Origin: Terriglobus sp. RCC_193
GTDB lineage: Bacteria; Acidobacteriota; Terriglobia; Terriglobales; Acidobacteriaceae
DNA length: 64,000 nt
NCBI RefSeq assembly: GCF_041355105.1
Contig: NZ_JBFUPK010000002.1
Span: 1,370,037-1,434,036, forward strand
Direction of reading: 5' to 3'
Shown: positions 34,385-42,549 of the stretch, in pieces
Layout: each line of letters opens with the position of its first letter
Position numbering within the stretch: position 1 is the stretch's first letter
Position numbers and translations under genes: made by a program
Notes under the pieces: generated by a model
The model's database searches: none
What the model was told of the DNA's origin: nothing
What the model saw: only the letters and a program-made list of their open reading frames with translations

Positions 34385-34970
34385 GTTCCGAGAGGGGACG
34401 ACCTTCGGTCGTTTGGGCTTCGCCTTGCGAAGCTGGTTTGGGTTTGGTGGCTGGAAGCTTGTGGGGTCTTGGCAGGATGAGGGTTCGTCGGGATTCTTCG
34501 CTGCGCTCAGAATGACTGTCTTTGCCCGGTGGGAGCTTCACTGGTTCACGCTTTCGCGTGAATGGAGCAGCTTTGCTGCTCGGCCCAGGTTAGCTTCGCG
34601 AACCTGGGGCACCCGGTTCTTTGGTTGGTGGTTTGTTGGGGTTTCCTGGTGCGTTGTAGAGGGTTGAGGGAATGCAGGTCCTTCGGCTTCACTTCGTTTC
34701 GCTCAGGATGACGATTCTTCGAATCGTATGAGCTTCGCTGGATGACGGTCGACTTCACTTCGTTTTGCTCAGGATGACGGTCTTCGACCGTTTGAGCTTC
34801 GCTGGGGGATGCACTTGTGTGCGTTGGATCGCGGTACTTCGTACGGTTCTCGAAATGCTGCGCGATGGCCCACGTCTCAGAATCGAGACGTGGGGCACCC
34901 GGCGTGTAACGTTCTCGAAAAGCCGCGCGATGCCCAGGTTCATTAGGCGAACCTGGTGCACCCGTTGCGT
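34385..34970. repeat. Composite repeat with hairpin-swapped tandem copies
   Basis: This mosaic fills most of the 651-nt gap. Hairpins include ACGACC-TTC-GGTCGT (34398-34412), AGCAGC-TTT-GCTGCT (about 34566-34580), CCCAGGTT...AACCTGGG, ACGATTC-TTC-GAATCGT (34711-34727) and ACGGTC-TTC-GACCGT (34777-34791). At 34849-34963 the same flank (GTTCTCGAAA, then GCGCGATG) occurs twice, once with stem CCCACGTCTC/GAGACGTGGG (34869-34894), once with CCAGGTT/AACCTGG (34934-34956). No gene is supported. Confidence 0.8.
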
Positions 34971-34976
34971 TGATGG

Positions 34977-35873
34977 TTAGAAGCCGTTGTCGTCGTTTCC
35001 GCTGAAGTCGCTGCTGCTGTCATCGAAGTTGCTGGAGTCGTCCGCGAAGGCGTCGGAGCCGCTGTTGTCGCCGCTGTCGAAGAAGCCCTGGGATTCGCCG
35101 CGACGGTCTTCGATGTCGGAGGAGATGTTGCTGCCGTAGCCGTCGGCCTGGGCGAGACGGTCGCCGAAGCCGCCGCCTGTGTCGCGGTCGCCGGCGTTGT
35201 CGTAGTAGTTGTTTACGGTTTCGCCGCCGGTGAAGCCGCGTTCATGGCCGCTGGAGAAGACGTCTTCCAGGGCGCGGAAGGCCATCTCGCCTGCGACGAC
35301 GCCAGCGGCGGTCTGCATGGCTCCCTGAAGGAAGCCGCCACCACCACCGAACATGCCTCCGCCCATAGGGGGCGCGGGGTATCCACCGGCGTAATAGCCA
35401 CCCTGTAGCGGATAGCCGGGGTATGCCTGCGGCGGTGGTGGGGGATAGCCCGGCTGCGGCGGGTAGTAGCCCGTGGGCTGTGTGTAGGCCGGCGGAGCGT
35501 TACGTACGGGGGCGTAGCTGGCGTTGCCTGCGCTGGTGCCTGTGGGGTTGTTGTATTGCGCGGGCGGCGGTGCCTGCTGGGGTTCTTCTTTGTTGAGGCC
35601 AAAGAGGTTGCCGAGGAAGCTGCCGTGCTTTTCGCCGCTGCCGGATTGCCTGAGGCGCTCGATTTCCTCGCGCGCGGCCTGCAGGTCCGTCTGTGATTTC
35701 TCCATGGCGAACTGCTGCACCAGCACCGTCTGGCAGAGGATGTAGAGCGCGTCGGGATTCTGGCTGAAACGCGTCTGGAGCAGGCGTTCCGCGTCGGTGT
35801 CCTTGGTTTGAAGCTGGGTAGAGTTCACACGTTCGATGAGGCCGTTGAGGAGTTGCTCTTCCTGCTGTGTCAT
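34977..35873 (-). CDS. DUF2076 domain-containing protein
   Basis: The 298-residue protein starts MTQQEEQLLNGLIERVN, then ALYILCQTVLVQQFAM, which define DUF2076, a helical N-terminal part of unknown function. The centre (about residues 95-200) is rich in P, Y, Q and G and low-complexity; a G/M-rich hydrophobic patch follows (MFGGGGGFLQGAMQTAAGVVAGEMAF), and the end is S/D/N-rich and acidic. The start was set at ATG 35873 with GGAAAGG upstream. Probable soluble or membrane-associated scaffold; DUF2076 genes are common in Proteobacteria and Acidobacteria. Confidence 0.85.
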   Translation of the reverse strand: MTQQEEQLLNGLIERVNSTQLQTKDTDAERLLQTRFSQNPDALYILCQTVLVQQFAMEKSQTDLQAAREEIERLRQSGSGEKHGSFLGNLFGLNKEEPQQAPPPAQYNNPTGTSAGNASYAPVRNAPPAYTQPTGYYPPQPGYPPPPPQAYPGYPLQGGYYAGGYPAPPMGGGMFGGGGGFLQGAMQTAAGVVAGEMAFRALEDVFSSGHERGFTGGETVNNYYDNAGDRDTGGGFGDRLAQADGYGSNISSDIEDRRGESQGFFDSGDNSGSDAFADDSSNFDDSSSDFSGNDDNGF

Positions 35874-36022
35874 TGCTGCCTTTCCGGGCCGGACGCTGGC
35901 GTCCGTCACCGCAACCATTCCAATGGACGCTGGTGCCCACGGAAAGTTGTCCTTCTAGTGACAGGGTACGCGCGGATTGATTTCGCAGTTCCATTTTCAT
36001 TCCGGGACGTCTTACGGATGCG

Positions 36023-36844
36023 ATGATGATTTCCATGCGTAAAGTCCTTCCCCTGGCATTTCTGGCGGCGATGGCCGCTCCCTCCCAGACGAACAAGCCG
36101 CTGCCTGATATGGAGAGTCTGCGCATGCGGGCGCTGGAGGTGAACAAAGCCACCGAGGCGCAACGCGAGCGTTACCTGTGCCGCATTCGCACGGAGACGA
36201 TTGAGCTGGATGGCAAGGGTAATCAAAAAAAGGTGGATGCGGATGAGCGCGAAATCTTCTTTGTGAAGCAGCGGCAGATTACGCAGACGGTCACGCATAA
36301 CGGCAAACCGCTGAGCGAACATGACGCAAAGAAAGAGATCGACAAGGTCAAGAAACAGATTGCGGATGCAGAGGCGGGGAAGCCCAATGAGATGGGAATT
36401 TCGCAGGCACAGATTGTCAAATTAATTAAGCTAACGAACGAACGGCGCGTGATGATTAACGGTCGGCCTACGATTCTGTTTGATGGCGTGGGCAACCCAC
36501 AGGCGAAGGCCAGCGGCATGATCGAGAAGGCTGTGCAGGCGATGGAAGGCACCATTGCCGTGGACGAAGCCACAGGGCATGTGCAGGATACGAATGTGCA
36601 TGGCGTGCGCGATGTGAAACTGGCAGGCGGGCTTCTGGCCAATATTCATAAGGGTTTTCTGCTGCACATTATTACGGCTCCGCGCAATGATGGTGTTTGG
36701 CTGGTGCAGGAGGTTTGGGGTTCGGGCGATGCGCGTGTGGGGTTGTTTATGCATCCGAGCTATCGCTTTCACCAGATCACGGAGGGTTGCCGTTTGTTTG
36801 ATGTGAAGGCGGATTCGGCGGAGGCTTTGCAGGAGAAGCATTAG
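36023..36844 (+). CDS. Secreted protein of unknown function
   Basis: The 273-residue protein has a short hydrophobic signal (KVLPLAFLAAMAAPS). The mature part begins with charged helices (residues 25-125, K/E/Q-rich) and a beta-rich C-terminal half ending YRFHQITEGCRLFDVKAD. The arrangement is seen in many acidobacterial secreted proteins, and a LolA-like lipoprotein-binding fold is possible but unproven. Alternative starts are ATG 36026 and ATG 36035. It is divergent from the DUF2076 gene. Confidence 0.6.
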   Translation: MMISMRKVLPLAFLAAMAAPSQTNKPLPDMESLRMRALEVNKATEAQRERYLCRIRTETIELDGKGNQKKVDADEREIFFVKQRQITQTVTHNGKPLSEHDAKKEIDKVKKQIADAEAGKPNEMGISQAQIVKLIKLTNERRVMINGRPTILFDGVGNPQAKASGMIEKAVQAMEGTIAVDEATGHVQDTNVHGVRDVKLAGGLLANIHKGFLLHIITAPRNDGVWLVQEVWGSGDARVGLFMHPSYRFHQITEGCRLFDVKADSAEALQEKH

Positions 36845-36869
36845 TGGATTCTTGTGTGTTGCGTTGGTT

Positions 36870-37379
36870 GTCATTCTGAGCAAAGCGAAGAATCCCGACG
36901 AGGCCTATCCTTTCAATGCTGTTGATTGCTTTTTGCCGGAGAGTTCATGCCGCAGGGCTTCGTCTACATTCTGGGGAGTGATTCGGGAACACTTTACATT
37001 GGTGTGACAAGTGACCTGTCGAAGCGAGTCCTCGAACATAAGCGCGGTGAAGGATCGCAGTTCACCACGCGATACGGCTGTCACCGGTTGTTGTATTACG
37101 AGTTGTTCGACGATATCCGTAGTGCGATTGATCGCGAGAAATCTCTAAAAGGGAAGACGCGTCAGAAGAAGCTCGATTTGATTCGGACGATGAATCCGGA
37201 GTTCAAAGACCTTGCTGCGACCTGGGGATGGCCTTCTGTTGGACCGAAGCAGAGTATGGCGGAGACAGACCGGGCTGTTGAGGACTGGGCGTTTGGCACT
37301 TCGGAGCTTCGTACGAGAAAGCGGGAGGGGTTGTTGTCCAGGAAAACTCGTCGGGATTCTTCGCTTCGCTCAGAATGAC
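36870..37379. mobile_element. Candidate single-gene element: GIY-YIG nuclease bracketed by 33-nt inverted repeats
   Basis: The left copy (36870-36902) starts GTCATTCTGAGCAAAG and ends ATCCCGACGAG; the right copy (37347-37379) is its inverse with one mismatch (32 of 33). These are the same module found at many other intergenic sites. Between them is only the GIY-YIG gene, whose stop codon lies inside the right copy. No target-site duplication is obvious. Total 510 bp. The arrangement recalls REP/RAYT units, but mobility is inferred. Confidence 0.5.
36947..37378 (+). CDS. GIY-YIG nuclease family protein
   Basis: The 143-residue protein has an N-terminal GIY-YIG domain: FVYILGS (strand with the first Tyr), LYIGVTSDLSKRVLEHKRG (YIG, catalytic Arg) and YYELFDDIRSAIDREKSLKG (metal-binding Glu). 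It matches the small stand-alone URI-type family (about 90 residues). The extra C-terminal 40 residues are poorly conserved and the last nine (RRDSSLRSE) plus the stop are encoded by the right inverted repeat. The start is ATG 36947 with GGAGAG upstream. A structure-selective cut of the repeat hairpins is a testable idea. Confidence 0.85.
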   Translation: MPQGFVYILGSDSGTLYIGVTSDLSKRVLEHKRGEGSQFTTRYGCHRLLYYELFDDIRSAIDREKSLKGKTRQKKLDLIRTMNPEFKDLAATWGWPSVGPKQSMAETDRAVEDWAFGTSELRTRKREGLLSRKTRRDSSLRSE

Positions 37380-37403
37380 CCTTCCAAGAGAGATACAGGA
37401 GAA

Positions 37404-37437
37404 ACACAAGAGCCCAGCTTTCGCTGGGCTCTTGTGT
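37404..37437. terminator. Bidirectional terminator
   Basis: A 15-bp perfect stem ACACAAGAGCCCAGC / GCTGGGCTCTTGTGT with loop TTTC lies between the convergent GIY-YIG and aminotransferase genes. Confidence 0.75.
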
Positions 37438-37451
37438 CTTTCCTGAGTGGG

Positions 37452-38624
37452 TTATTTCGCAGCTTCGGCGAAGACCTTTTGTGCCGGGATGAGCGCGGTG
37501 CCGAACTGGACGTTGGGCAGCTTCAGGTCAGTGACTGCGACCTGCTCCAGTGCTGCGAGCAGCGCCATGGTGTCCAGGAAGTCAAAGAAGCCGAGGTGGG
37601 CGATGCGGAAGAGCTGGCCCTTCATTTCGCCCTGGCCGTTGGTGATGATGGCTCCGAAGCGTGTCTTCAGGGCCTTCACGATGACGCCCGAATCCACTCC
37701 TTCCGGCGCCAGTACCGCGGTGGCGGCGGGCGATGGCGAGGTGGAGAAGAGCTTGAAGCCGAGGGCGACGCAGGCTTCACGCGTCATCTTGGCGATGACC
37801 TGTGCGTTGTCGACCAGCTTGGCGCGGCCTGCGGCGAGATCGCCGTCTGCCTGACCTGCGATGTAGTCCAGCGCGGCTCCGAGTGCGGCGATGAGAGCGA
37901 CAGCGGGGGTGTAGGCGCTTTCGCCGTTCTTTGCGTTCTTGCGCTCCTTGCGGAGGTCGAAGTAGTAGCGCGGATTGTACGTGCCTTCCATGCGCTCCCA
38001 TGCGCGTTCGCTGACGGCGAGATAGCTGAGACCCGGGGGGATCATGACGGCCTTCTGCGATCCGCCGACGAGTACGTCGACTCCCCATGCGTCCATGTCG
38101 AGCGGCGTGGTGCCAAGGCCGGTGATGGCATCGACGATGAGCAGAGCTTCGCTGTTGGCTTCCTTCAGAAGTTTGGCAACGCCTTCCACGTCGTGGCTGG
38201 TGCCGGTGGAGGTTTCGCTGGCCTGCATGAAGACGGCGCGGGTCTCCAGCTTGAGGGCTTCCTTGACTTCGTTCAGGTCGAAGGTCTGGCCGTAGGGCTT
38301 GCTGATGACGTCGACGGAGCAGCCGAAGGCCTTGGCAAGAGCCGTCCAGCGCTCGCCGAACTTGCCTGCGGTGAGGACCAGGACGCGGTCGCCGGGCGAG
38401 GTCAGGTTGGAGACGGACGCTTCCATGGCGCCGGTGCCGGACGAGGAGAGGATGATGACGTCGTTCTTGGTGCCGACGAAGTCCTTCAACTGGGCGAGGA
38501 CGCGCGAATACAGGGCGCGGAACTCGGGCGTGCGGTGGTGGATGTCCGCGGCTGCCATGGCAAACTGTGCAGCGGGAAGCAGGGGCGTCGGACCGGGCGT
38601 GAACAGGCGTGTTTTGCGGATCAT
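37452..38624 (-). CDS. Class V PLP-dependent aminotransferase (alanine-glyoxylate/serine-pyruvate type)
   Basis: The 390-residue enzyme starts with RLFTPGPTPLLP, a family hallmark, and has the PLP-binding Lys in GGSQKAVMIPPG, an Asp (DAITGLG) that holds the PLP ring nitrogen, and a C-terminal small domain. It transfers amino groups between alanine, serine and glyoxylate or pyruvate; a closely related group is soluble hydrogenase small subunit-like, so the exact substrate is open. It stands alone between the GIY-YIG element and yqeY, with a strong terminator after it. Confidence 0.88.
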   Translation of the reverse strand: MIRKTRLFTPGPTPLLPAAQFAMAAADIHHRTPEFRALYSRVLAQLKDFVGTKNDVIILSSSGTGAMEASVSNLTSPGDRVLVLTAGKFGERWTALAKAFGCSVDVISKPYGQTFDLNEVKEALKLETRAVFMQASETSTGTSHDVEGVAKLLKEANSEALLIVDAITGLGTTPLDMDAWGVDVLVGGSQKAVMIPPGLSYLAVSERAWERMEGTYNPRYYFDLRKERKNAKNGESAYTPAVALIAALGAALDYIAGQADGDLAAGRAKLVDNAQVIAKMTREACVALGFKLFSTSPSPAATAVLAPEGVDSGVIVKALKTRFGAIITNGQGEMKGQLFRIAHLGFFDFLDTMALLAALEQVAVTDLKLPNVQFGTALIPAQKVFAEAAK

Positions 38625-38720
38625 GCTTCTAGTTTAGCGAGTCAGACTTCAGAGAGTCAGCCAGCCCGCGATTTCTTTTGCTGATCGGCAGTAAACTCTT
38701 GTTGAAAGAAGGTTTGAGCG

Positions 38721-39188
38721 ATGGCTATCGGAGAGAAGATCGGCAAAGACATCATTGAAGCGATGAAGGCGAGGGACAGCTTTCGCACGGAGACGCTGCG
38801 CATGGTGAAGTCCGCGTTGAAGAGCAAGGAGATCGATAAGCGCAGCGCGTTGACGGAATCCGAAGAGCTGGTCGTGTTGCAGACCATGGTGAAGCAGCGG
38901 AAGGACGCTGCGGAGCAGTTTGCGAAGGGAAATCGTCCGGAACTGGCGCAGAAGGAACTGGACGAGATCAAGATGCTGGAGGCATACATGCCGCAGACCG
39001 CCAGCGAAGAGGAGATTCGCGCGGTGGTGCAGGGTGCGCTGCACACCATGGCGAATGATGGCGTGAAGCCGGGGCCGAAGGATATGGGGCCTGCGATGCG
39101 CGTGGTGCAGCAACGCATCATGGCGGATGGTTTGCACGTGGATAACAAGCTGGTGAGTTCGATTGTGAAGGAAGAGCTGGCGAAGTAG
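38721..39188 (+). CDS. GatB/YqeY domain protein
   Basis: The 155-residue protein matches free-standing YqeY: IIEAMKARDSFRTETLRMVKSALK at the N-terminus, LVVLQTMVKQRKDAAEQFAKG in the middle and KDMGPAMRVVQQR towards the end. The domain is the helical tail of GatB amidotransferase and binds tRNA-like surfaces; the stand-alone protein's role is unsettled. The ATG start with GAAAGAAGG upstream is well supported. Confidence 0.92.
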   Translation: MAIGEKIGKDIIEAMKARDSFRTETLRMVKSALKSKEIDKRSALTESEELVVLQTMVKQRKDAAEQFAKGNRPELAQKELDEIKMLEAYMPQTASEEEIRAVVQGALHTMANDGVKPGPKDMGPAMRVVQQRIMADGLHVDNKLVSSIVKEELAK

Positions 39189-39418
39189 GTACTTCGTATG
39201 GTGCTTGTGAGCGGAGACGAACTTCGTTCGTTTGATCGCACTTATGTGCGATACCCAGGTTAGCTTCGCGAACCTGGGGCACCCGGTTTCGTGGCTGCTG
39301 ATTCGTTTGGGCTGCCGATGCGTTGTAGAAGGCTGAGAAGAAAGCAGGTCCTTTGGCTTCACTTCGTTTCGCTCAGGATGACGGTCTTCAACCGTACGAG
39401 CTTCGCTGGATTTGTTGA
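39189..39418. repeat. Mosaic of dispersed hairpin modules
   Basis: Hairpins ACGAAC-TTC-GTTCGT (39217-39231), CCCAGGTT...AACCTGGG (about 39254-39279) and an imperfect ACGGT...ACCGT (39381-39396) with the GCTCAGGATGAC module. Fills the gap between yqeY and the GT39-like gene. No gene. Confidence 0.7.
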
Positions 39419-39422
39419 AGAG

Positions 39423-40718
39423 TTATGCAACGGTCTTGCGGTGGGTTGCGCTTTGGAAGAGGTAGACGCCGAGGATGCAGATGAGCGGCTCCAGTGTGTG
39501 GCGGAAGCGGGCCTGTACAGTGACCAGGTAGTAGGGCAGTGGGAGCAGGAGGAATGCTGAGAGGAAGACCCATGCGGCGGGTTTCCTGCGCCGCACTGCG
39601 AGCGCCGCACCGAGGATGCCGCAGAGTGAGAGGAACTGGAAGCTCATCAGGCGGAGGTATTCGAGGATGCCTGCTTCTTCTACGCTTTTGGGTACGCCCA
39701 TCCAGTACATCCATGCGCGTTTCATGCTGAGTTTCGCGAAGCGGCCGGGGTGCGCCTTGATCCATGCGTTGGCTTTTGCGGCGCGGTCGGCGGCCCATGC
39801 GGGTTCGCCCATGCGTGCGTATTCAGCGAGGATCTGATGGTTTTCCAGCGGTACGGTGCGGCCCCAGGGGAAGCCGGTGGACCAGTCGGAGTTGCCTTCG
39901 TAGTTTTCCGCGCCGAAGTTGTCACGCAAGGGGATGAAGCGGTGGAAGACGGCGTAGTTGCGTGCAGTCCAGGGGGCGATAACGGCGAGGAAGAGCACGG
40001 CAGCGAGGGTTGCTTTGCCGATTCGCACTTTGAGTATTGTGGATGAGAAGAAGGGCGCGGCCAGGATGTAGAGCGCCATCACCGGCAGCATGATGAGCGG
40101 TGATGGATTGACCATAGCGAGTACGCCCCAGAGCAGGCCGAATGCCGCCCACTGTTGCCATGTCTGTTCGTATTGTTTCTGGTCGCCGACGCCGCGCATG
40201 CGCAGTGTGAGGACGAACAGCGCGGTGAAGATGCAGGTGGTGGTGGTCATCTCCCAGATCCAGCGAACGGCGTATTGCATGGCGGCAGGGTAGAGCGCCC
40301 AGAGCCAGCCGCTCCACAGGGCGACGCGGCGGTTGAAGCATCGCAGGCCGATCTCATAGCAGAAGACAGCGGTGAGCGCGGAGAGCAGGGAGTTGAACGT
40401 GAGCAGAACGAAGGCGGAGAGTTTCGAATAGACACCGAAGATGCGGAAGACGCCGCCGACCAGCAGCGTGTAGCCGGGTGGAACCCATGCCGTGGGGCCT
40501 GTGTGACCGGTGAAGGGATCGGCGTAGCCGTGGCCGGTGGCGAGGGCGCGGCCGATGCGGCCCATCTCCCAGCCAAATTCAAAGTGGTCGTCGCTGGGGC
40601 GCACTTTGAAGGTGTGGGCCAGCAGGATGTACAGCACGCGCACGATGAAGGCAGCGGTGAAGATCTGCCAGAGGGCGCGGCGGTCGTTTGATGTGGCTTT
40701 GGATTGAACTTCGGTCAC
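39423..40718 (-). CDS. GT39-like polyprenol-phosphate-dependent membrane glycosyltransferase
   Basis: The 431-residue protein has some ten TM helices. After TM1 comes a loop with a D-D pair (RPSDDHFEFGWEMGRIGRAL) and HGYADPFTG; such an acidic pair in the first periplasmic loop is the catalytic site in GT39 and PMT-type transferases. The end is a short soluble tail. It would transfer a sugar in the periplasm; acceptor unknown. GTG 40718 is chosen (AAGG 9 nt before it); the open frame upstream is on the DinB gene. It is divergent from the DinB gene. Confidence 0.72.
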   Translation of the reverse strand: MTEVQSKATSNDRRALWQIFTAAFIVRVLYILLAHTFKVRPSDDHFEFGWEMGRIGRALATGHGYADPFTGHTGPTAWVPPGYTLLVGGVFRIFGVYSKLSAFVLLTFNSLLSALTAVFCYEIGLRCFNRRVALWSGWLWALYPAAMQYAVRWIWEMTTTTCIFTALFVLTLRMRGVGDQKQYEQTWQQWAAFGLLWGVLAMVNPSPLIMLPVMALYILAAPFFSSTILKVRIGKATLAAVLFLAVIAPWTARNYAVFHRFIPLRDNFGAENYEGNSDWSTGFPWGRTVPLENHQILAEYARMGEPAWAADRAAKANAWIKAHPGRFAKLSMKRAWMYWMGVPKSVEEAGILEYLRLMSFQFLSLCGILGAALAVRRRKPAAWVFLSAFLLLPLPYYLVTVQARFRHTLEPLICILGVYLFQSATHRKTVA

Positions 40719-40751
40719 CTCAATTACCTTAACGCGCGATACAGTGTTCGC

Positions 40752-41225
40752 ATGAACCCCTATGCGAGTTACCTGGATGGCCGCGATGCGGTAGAGATCA
40801 TGAAGTCCACGCCCGCGGAGCTGCAATCGCTGCTTGGCGGCATGACAACGGAGCAGATGGATGCGCCGACTGCGCCGGGCAAATGGAGTGTGCGCGAGAT
40901 TCTGGCACATCTGGCGGACTGCGAGTTGGTGTGGGCGTGGCGTATACGACACACGCTGGAAAAGCCGGGCGCGGCAGTGGCGCCGTTCGATCAGGATGTT
41001 TGGGCCGAGCGCTATGCGATGTATTCGGCGGAGTTGAGTCTGCGAACGTTTTTTACGCTGCGCGAATGGAACCTGGCGGTATTGAATACGGTCGCGCCCG
41101 GCGAGCTTGGGAACCTGTTGACGCATCCGGAGCGTGGCACGTTTCCGCTGTCGGAATTGCTGGAGATGATTGCAGGGCACGATCGGAACCACATCGTGCG
41201 ATTGAAGGAGCATCGTTGTCCGTGA
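40752..41225 (+). CDS. DinB family protein
   Basis: The 157-residue protein is a four-helix bundle of the DinB/YfiT type. Metal-ligand His residues are in ILAHLADCE and GHDRNHI, the three-His pattern of the family, so it probably binds a divalent metal. Some members act as thiol-dependent transferases; others are damage-inducible and of unknown role. The ATG at 40752 opens at TGTTCGC; an upstream in-frame start lies on the divergent gene. It is followed by a terminator and convergent with msrB. Confidence 0.88.
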   Translation: MNPYASYLDGRDAVEIMKSTPAELQSLLGGMTTEQMDAPTAPGKWSVREILAHLADCELVWAWRIRHTLEKPGAAVAPFDQDVWAERYAMYSAELSLRTFFTLREWNLAVLNTVAPGELGNLLTHPERGTFPLSELLEMIAGHDRNHIVRLKEHRCP

Positions 41226-41236
41226 TTGCAGAAAAG

Positions 41237-41263
41237 AAAAGGGCCGGCGGAAGCCGGCCTTTT
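41237..41263. terminator. Terminator between DinB and msrB
   Basis: GGCCGGC-GGAA-GCCGGCC (41242-41259), extended by AAAA/TTTT with one bulge. It lies in the 58-nt gap between convergent genes and can act on both strands. Confidence 0.75.
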
Positions 41264-41283
41264 CCTTTTGTGATTGTGACGCG

Positions 41284-41721
41284 TTAACTCGGGTCTGCGT
41301 CGAAGTTCAGCGATGCGGAGTTGATGCAGTAACGCAGGCCTGTGGGGTTTGGGCCGTCGGGGAAGACGTGTCCCAGGTGCGATCCGCAGTTGGCGCAGAC
41401 GACTTCCACACGACGCATACCGTGGCTGTCGTCTTCAATGGCCTCGATGGCGTCCGGCGAAACCGGCTCAAAGAAGCTGGGCCAGCCGGAGCCGCTGTCG
41501 AATTTTGTGTCGCTCTTGAAGAGTGGAGCGTCGCAGGCGCCACAGTGGTAGACGCCATCTTCGTGATTGTCATAAAGCACGCCGGTGAAGGCGCGTTCCG
41601 TACCCTTTTCACGCAGAACGTGGAACTGTTCCGGAGTCAGGAGCTGCCGCCATTCCTCTTCCGTCTTCTGTACGCGAGGACCGTGGGGAACGGTGGCATC
41701 AGCTTTCAGATTTTCTATCAT
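41284..41721 (-). CDS. msrB: Peptide-methionine (R)-S-oxide reductase MsrB
   Basis: The 145-residue enzyme repairs R-methionine sulfoxide in proteins. Structural zinc Cys pairs are CGAC and CANC; the catalytic Cys is in [16 protein letters not shown] is the substrate-binding loop. ATG 41721 was chosen for GGAG upstream and family alignment; the frame is open up to 41925, but that overlaps the next gene's end. It is 73 nt downstream of ridA on the same strand and may be co-transcribed, both acting in metabolite or protein damage repair. Confidence 0.95.
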   Translation of the reverse strand: MIENLKADATVPHGPRVQKTEEEWRQLLTPEQFHVLREKGTERAFTGVLYDNHEDGVYHCGACDAPLFKSDTKFDSGSGWPSFFEPVSPDAIEAIEDDSHGMRRVEVVCANCGSHLGHVFPDGPNPTGLRYCINSASLNFDADPS

Positions 41722-41794
41722 GAGGTTCTTCTCCCGTTGTATTAGACGCTTTCCGGGGTGCTCACGAACCATGGTGAGACGGCCCGGGAAAGTG

Positions 41795-42193
41795 CTAGTT
41801 TGCGGGGAATCGTGCGATGATTTCGATTTCCACGAGCGCGTCTTTGGGCAGGCGCGCCACTTCAATGGTGGAGCGAGCCGGCGGGGTGGCACCCTCTGGC
41901 GCGAAACGCTTTGCATAGGCTGCATTCATGGTGGCGAAGTCATCCATGTTTTTCAGGAAGACGGTGGTTTTGACGACGTCGGCAAAGCCAAGCCCGGAAG
42001 CCGTAAGTACAGCTTCAATGTTTGCGAGTACACGTTCAGTCTGGGCAAGCATACCGCCCTCAACGACCAGGCCGGTGACGGGGTCAAAGCCAACCTGTCC
42101 GGAGGCGAAGAGGAGATCGCCTGAGCGAATCGCCTGTGAGTATGGGCCTATGGCTGCAGGTGCGCCGGAAGCGGAGATGGCTGTCTTTGTCAT
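41795..42193 (-). CDS. ridA: RidA family enamine/imine deaminase
   Basis: The 132-residue protein has the RidA hallmarks: [23 protein letters not shown] and the catalytic Arg in PARSTIEVA. It hydrolyses reactive enamines and imines made by PLP enzymes, protecting them from damage. The start is set at the ATG giving MTKTAIS; an alternative ATG is four codons upstream (42205). No RBS is strong for either. Confidence 0.92.
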   Translation of the reverse strand: MTKTAISASGAPAAIGPYSQAIRSGDLLFASGQVGFDPVTGLVVEGGMLAQTERVLANIEAVLTASGLGFADVVKTTVFLKNMDDFATMNAAYAKRFAPEGATPPARSTIEVARLPKDALVEIEIIARFPAN

Positions 42194-42205
42194 GGTAACG
42201 ATCAT

Positions 42206-42549
42206 ATCCGTGCGAGTTGTTCGTTTCCCATAAACAAACCGAGTGGAGAAAAACGAATCTCAGATCGCAATTTTTCTGCACAAAGACCGCTGCGTCAGCT
42301 ACTTTCAAGAAATGGCGTAATTGCACCGGAACGATGTTTAAAGTTTTGGTCCGTTGCCATCGACTTACAAATTTGATCTGTAAGCGAAATAAATATTTGC
42401 AGTATTCGGGATCGTCGGGAAGCTGGCGGTTCCTGTTTGTATCTTTCTCTGCCGGTTCGTTGCGCCTTCGAGTGGTTTCGCGCCCCCTTTCCTTTTTGGA
42501 CCGGACTCCGGCATGAGTTCCCGTTGCAGTTATCAAGAAGGAACAGGTC
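42206..42549. other. 344-nt region upstream of the giant surface protein
   Basis: No gene is seen here. The sequence is AT-richer than its surroundings. A small hairpin CTTACA...TGTAAG (42364-42384) could be a regulator site. AAGGA lies near 42538, as RBS of the next gene. No riboswitch was recognised. Confidence 0.4.

Noticed and set aside
37212-38684. 490-codon plus-strand frame
   Set aside because: It is antisense to the class V aminotransferase and has no family features; the aminotransferase has clear motifs.
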